NCBI GenBank assembly: GCA_900547855.1 | Contig: URIK01000122.1 | Location: forward strand, 1-5,327 | Direction of reading: 5' to 3' | Origin: an uncultured Collinsella sp. | GTDB lineage: Bacteria > Actinomycetota > Coriobacteriia > Coriobacteriales > Coriobacteriaceae | Length of the DNA stretch: 5,327 nt | Part shown: piece by piece, positions 4,612-5,327 of the stretch | Layout: each line of letters opens with the position of its first letter | Position numbering within the stretch: position 1 is the stretch's first letter | Translations under genes and position numbers: made by a program | Notes under the pieces: model-generated | What the model saw: only the letters and a program-made list of their open reading frames with translations | Database searches by the model: none | Told to the model about the DNA's origin: nothing

Positions 4612-5280
4612 ATGATAGGGATCGGGATCGATATCGGGTCTACGGCGGCTAAGGCTGCTGTGGTCGACGGGGAGGGTTCGGTGGCGTGGACGTGCGTGCA
4701 GCCAACCGGGTTCTCCTCGGTCGATGCTTCCGAACGGCTGCGCGAGGCGCTGGCAGCGGCCGGCTACGACGTGACGGCCGACGATGCTCGCGTGGTCGCG
4801 ACCGGCTACGGCCGTGTCGCCGTGCCCTATGCGCACAAGGTCGTGACCGAGATCACTTGCCACGGTACCGGTGCCGTGCGCCTGTTTGGCGATCACGGCA
4901 CGGTGATTGACGTGGGCGGCCAGGACACCAAGGTCATTCAGCTTAAAAGTGGCCGCGTGTCCAAGTTTGCCATGAACGACAAGTGCGCCGCCGGCACGGG
5001 GCGCTTTTTGGAGATCATGGCCGACCGCCTAGGTATTTCCCAGCAGCAGATGGCCGACCTTGCGCATTCCGGTGAGCCCACCAAGATCAGCAGCATGTGC
5101 ACGGTGTTTGCCGAAAGCGAGGTCATCAGCCTGATCGGTCGCGGTGAGCCGCGCGAGAACATTGCGCGTGGCGTGATCGACAGCGTGGTCTCGCGCGTGG
5201 CGACCATGGCCGGGCAGGCCGCGGGCGCCCCGTACTACCTGACCGGTGGCCTGTGCGAGAACGCCTTCGTGGTGGAGCGG
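4612..5280 (+). CDS. 2-hydroxyacyl-CoA dehydratase / DCCP activase (BadF/BadG/BcrA/HgdC family), 3'-truncated
   Basis: This is the ATP-hydrolysing iron-sulfur activator that transfers single low-potential electrons to the reductases encoded upstream. The family has the ASKHA (actin/Hsp70/sugar kinase) fold and works as a homodimer with one [4Fe-4S] cluster at the dimer interface. Visible motifs are phosphate-1 loop GIDIGSTAAK (5-14), VATGYGR (62-68), EITCHGTGA (80-88), phosphate-2 loop VIDVGGQDTK (98-107), NDKCAAGTGRFLE (122-134) with cluster Cys125, SSMCTVFAESEV (160-171) with cluster Cys163, and the adenosine-site LTGGL (210-214). The start ATG 4612 follows GGGAG at 4601-4605. Only 223 codons are present before the adapter at 5281. 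Family members are about 250-260 residues, so roughly 30-40 residues are missing. The apparent ending Leu-Ser-Leu-Ile-His-Ile is adapter translation. Being last, after a palindromic element, suits a partner needed in smaller amounts, which is inference. Confidence 0.93.
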
Positions 5281-5327
5281 CTGTCTCTTATACACATCTG
5301 ACGCTGCCGACGACTAGTCGAGTGTAG
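5281..5327 (-). other. Sequencing adapter (Nextera i5 side), inverted, not biological
   Basis: This is the exact reverse complement of the left-end adapter plus one more P5 base: mosaic end at 5281-5299, linker at 5300-5313, the same index (as CTAGTCGA) at 5314-5321, and P5 remnant at 5322-5327. The same i5-side adapter on both ends, inverted, creates a perfect 46-base terminal inverted repeat that is entirely artificial. Confidence 0.98.

Noticed and set aside
1..5327. Perfect 46-base terminal inverted repeats suggesting a transposon or linear plasmid
   Set aside because: The repeats are the Tn5 mosaic end plus Nextera linker, index and P5 bases. No transposase is encoded, so this is library adapter.

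Overview
The window is a piece of a GC-rich bacterial genome. It is bounded at both ends by untrimmed Illumina/Nextera library adapters (1-46 and 5281-5327), so the biological sequence is only 47-5280. Strong G/C preference at third codon positions, obligate-anaerobe iron-sulfur enzymes and the overall look of the proteins suggest a gut actinobacterium of the class Coriobacteriia, perhaps Collinsella-like. That placement is inference from general familiarity, not from a search.

Layout, all genes on the + strand: (1) 47-1429 is the end of a molybdate-type ABC transporter operon, with a truncated permease (modB, 3' part) followed by the complete ATPase (modC). (2) 1430-1858 is a 429-base gap that is not empty. 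It holds a terminator-like hairpin after modC, one or two promoter candidates, a cluster of inverted TCAAC/GTTGA half-sites, two doubtful small ORFs with Shine-Dalgarno sequences, and a structured leader in which an 8-base segment is perfectly complementary to the ribosome-binding site of the next gene. (3) 1859-5280 is a three-gene set: two tandem, paralogous proteins of the 2-hydroxyacyl-CoA dehydratase D-component / double-cubane-cluster protein (DCCP, E. coli YjiM-like) family, followed by their ATP-driven activase (BadF/BadG/BcrA/HgdC, YjiL-like), which is cut by the 3' adapter.

Working model: the activase is an iron-sulfur ATPase that hydrolyses ATP to push a low-potential electron into the double-cubane or [4Fe-4S] cluster of the reductase, which then reduces an unknown small substrate. 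Two different reductase subunits with one activase raise the possibility of a heterodimer, by analogy with HgdAB, or of two homodimeric enzymes sharing one activase.

The most striking unexplained signal is in the two gaps inside this set. Each gap carries a copy of the same roughly 100-base palindromic element. The core is almost identical between copies, while the outer stems differ by paired, compensatory changes, so the structure is conserved more than the sequence. It looks like an intergenic RNA or palindromic repeat family and deserves a genome-wide search.
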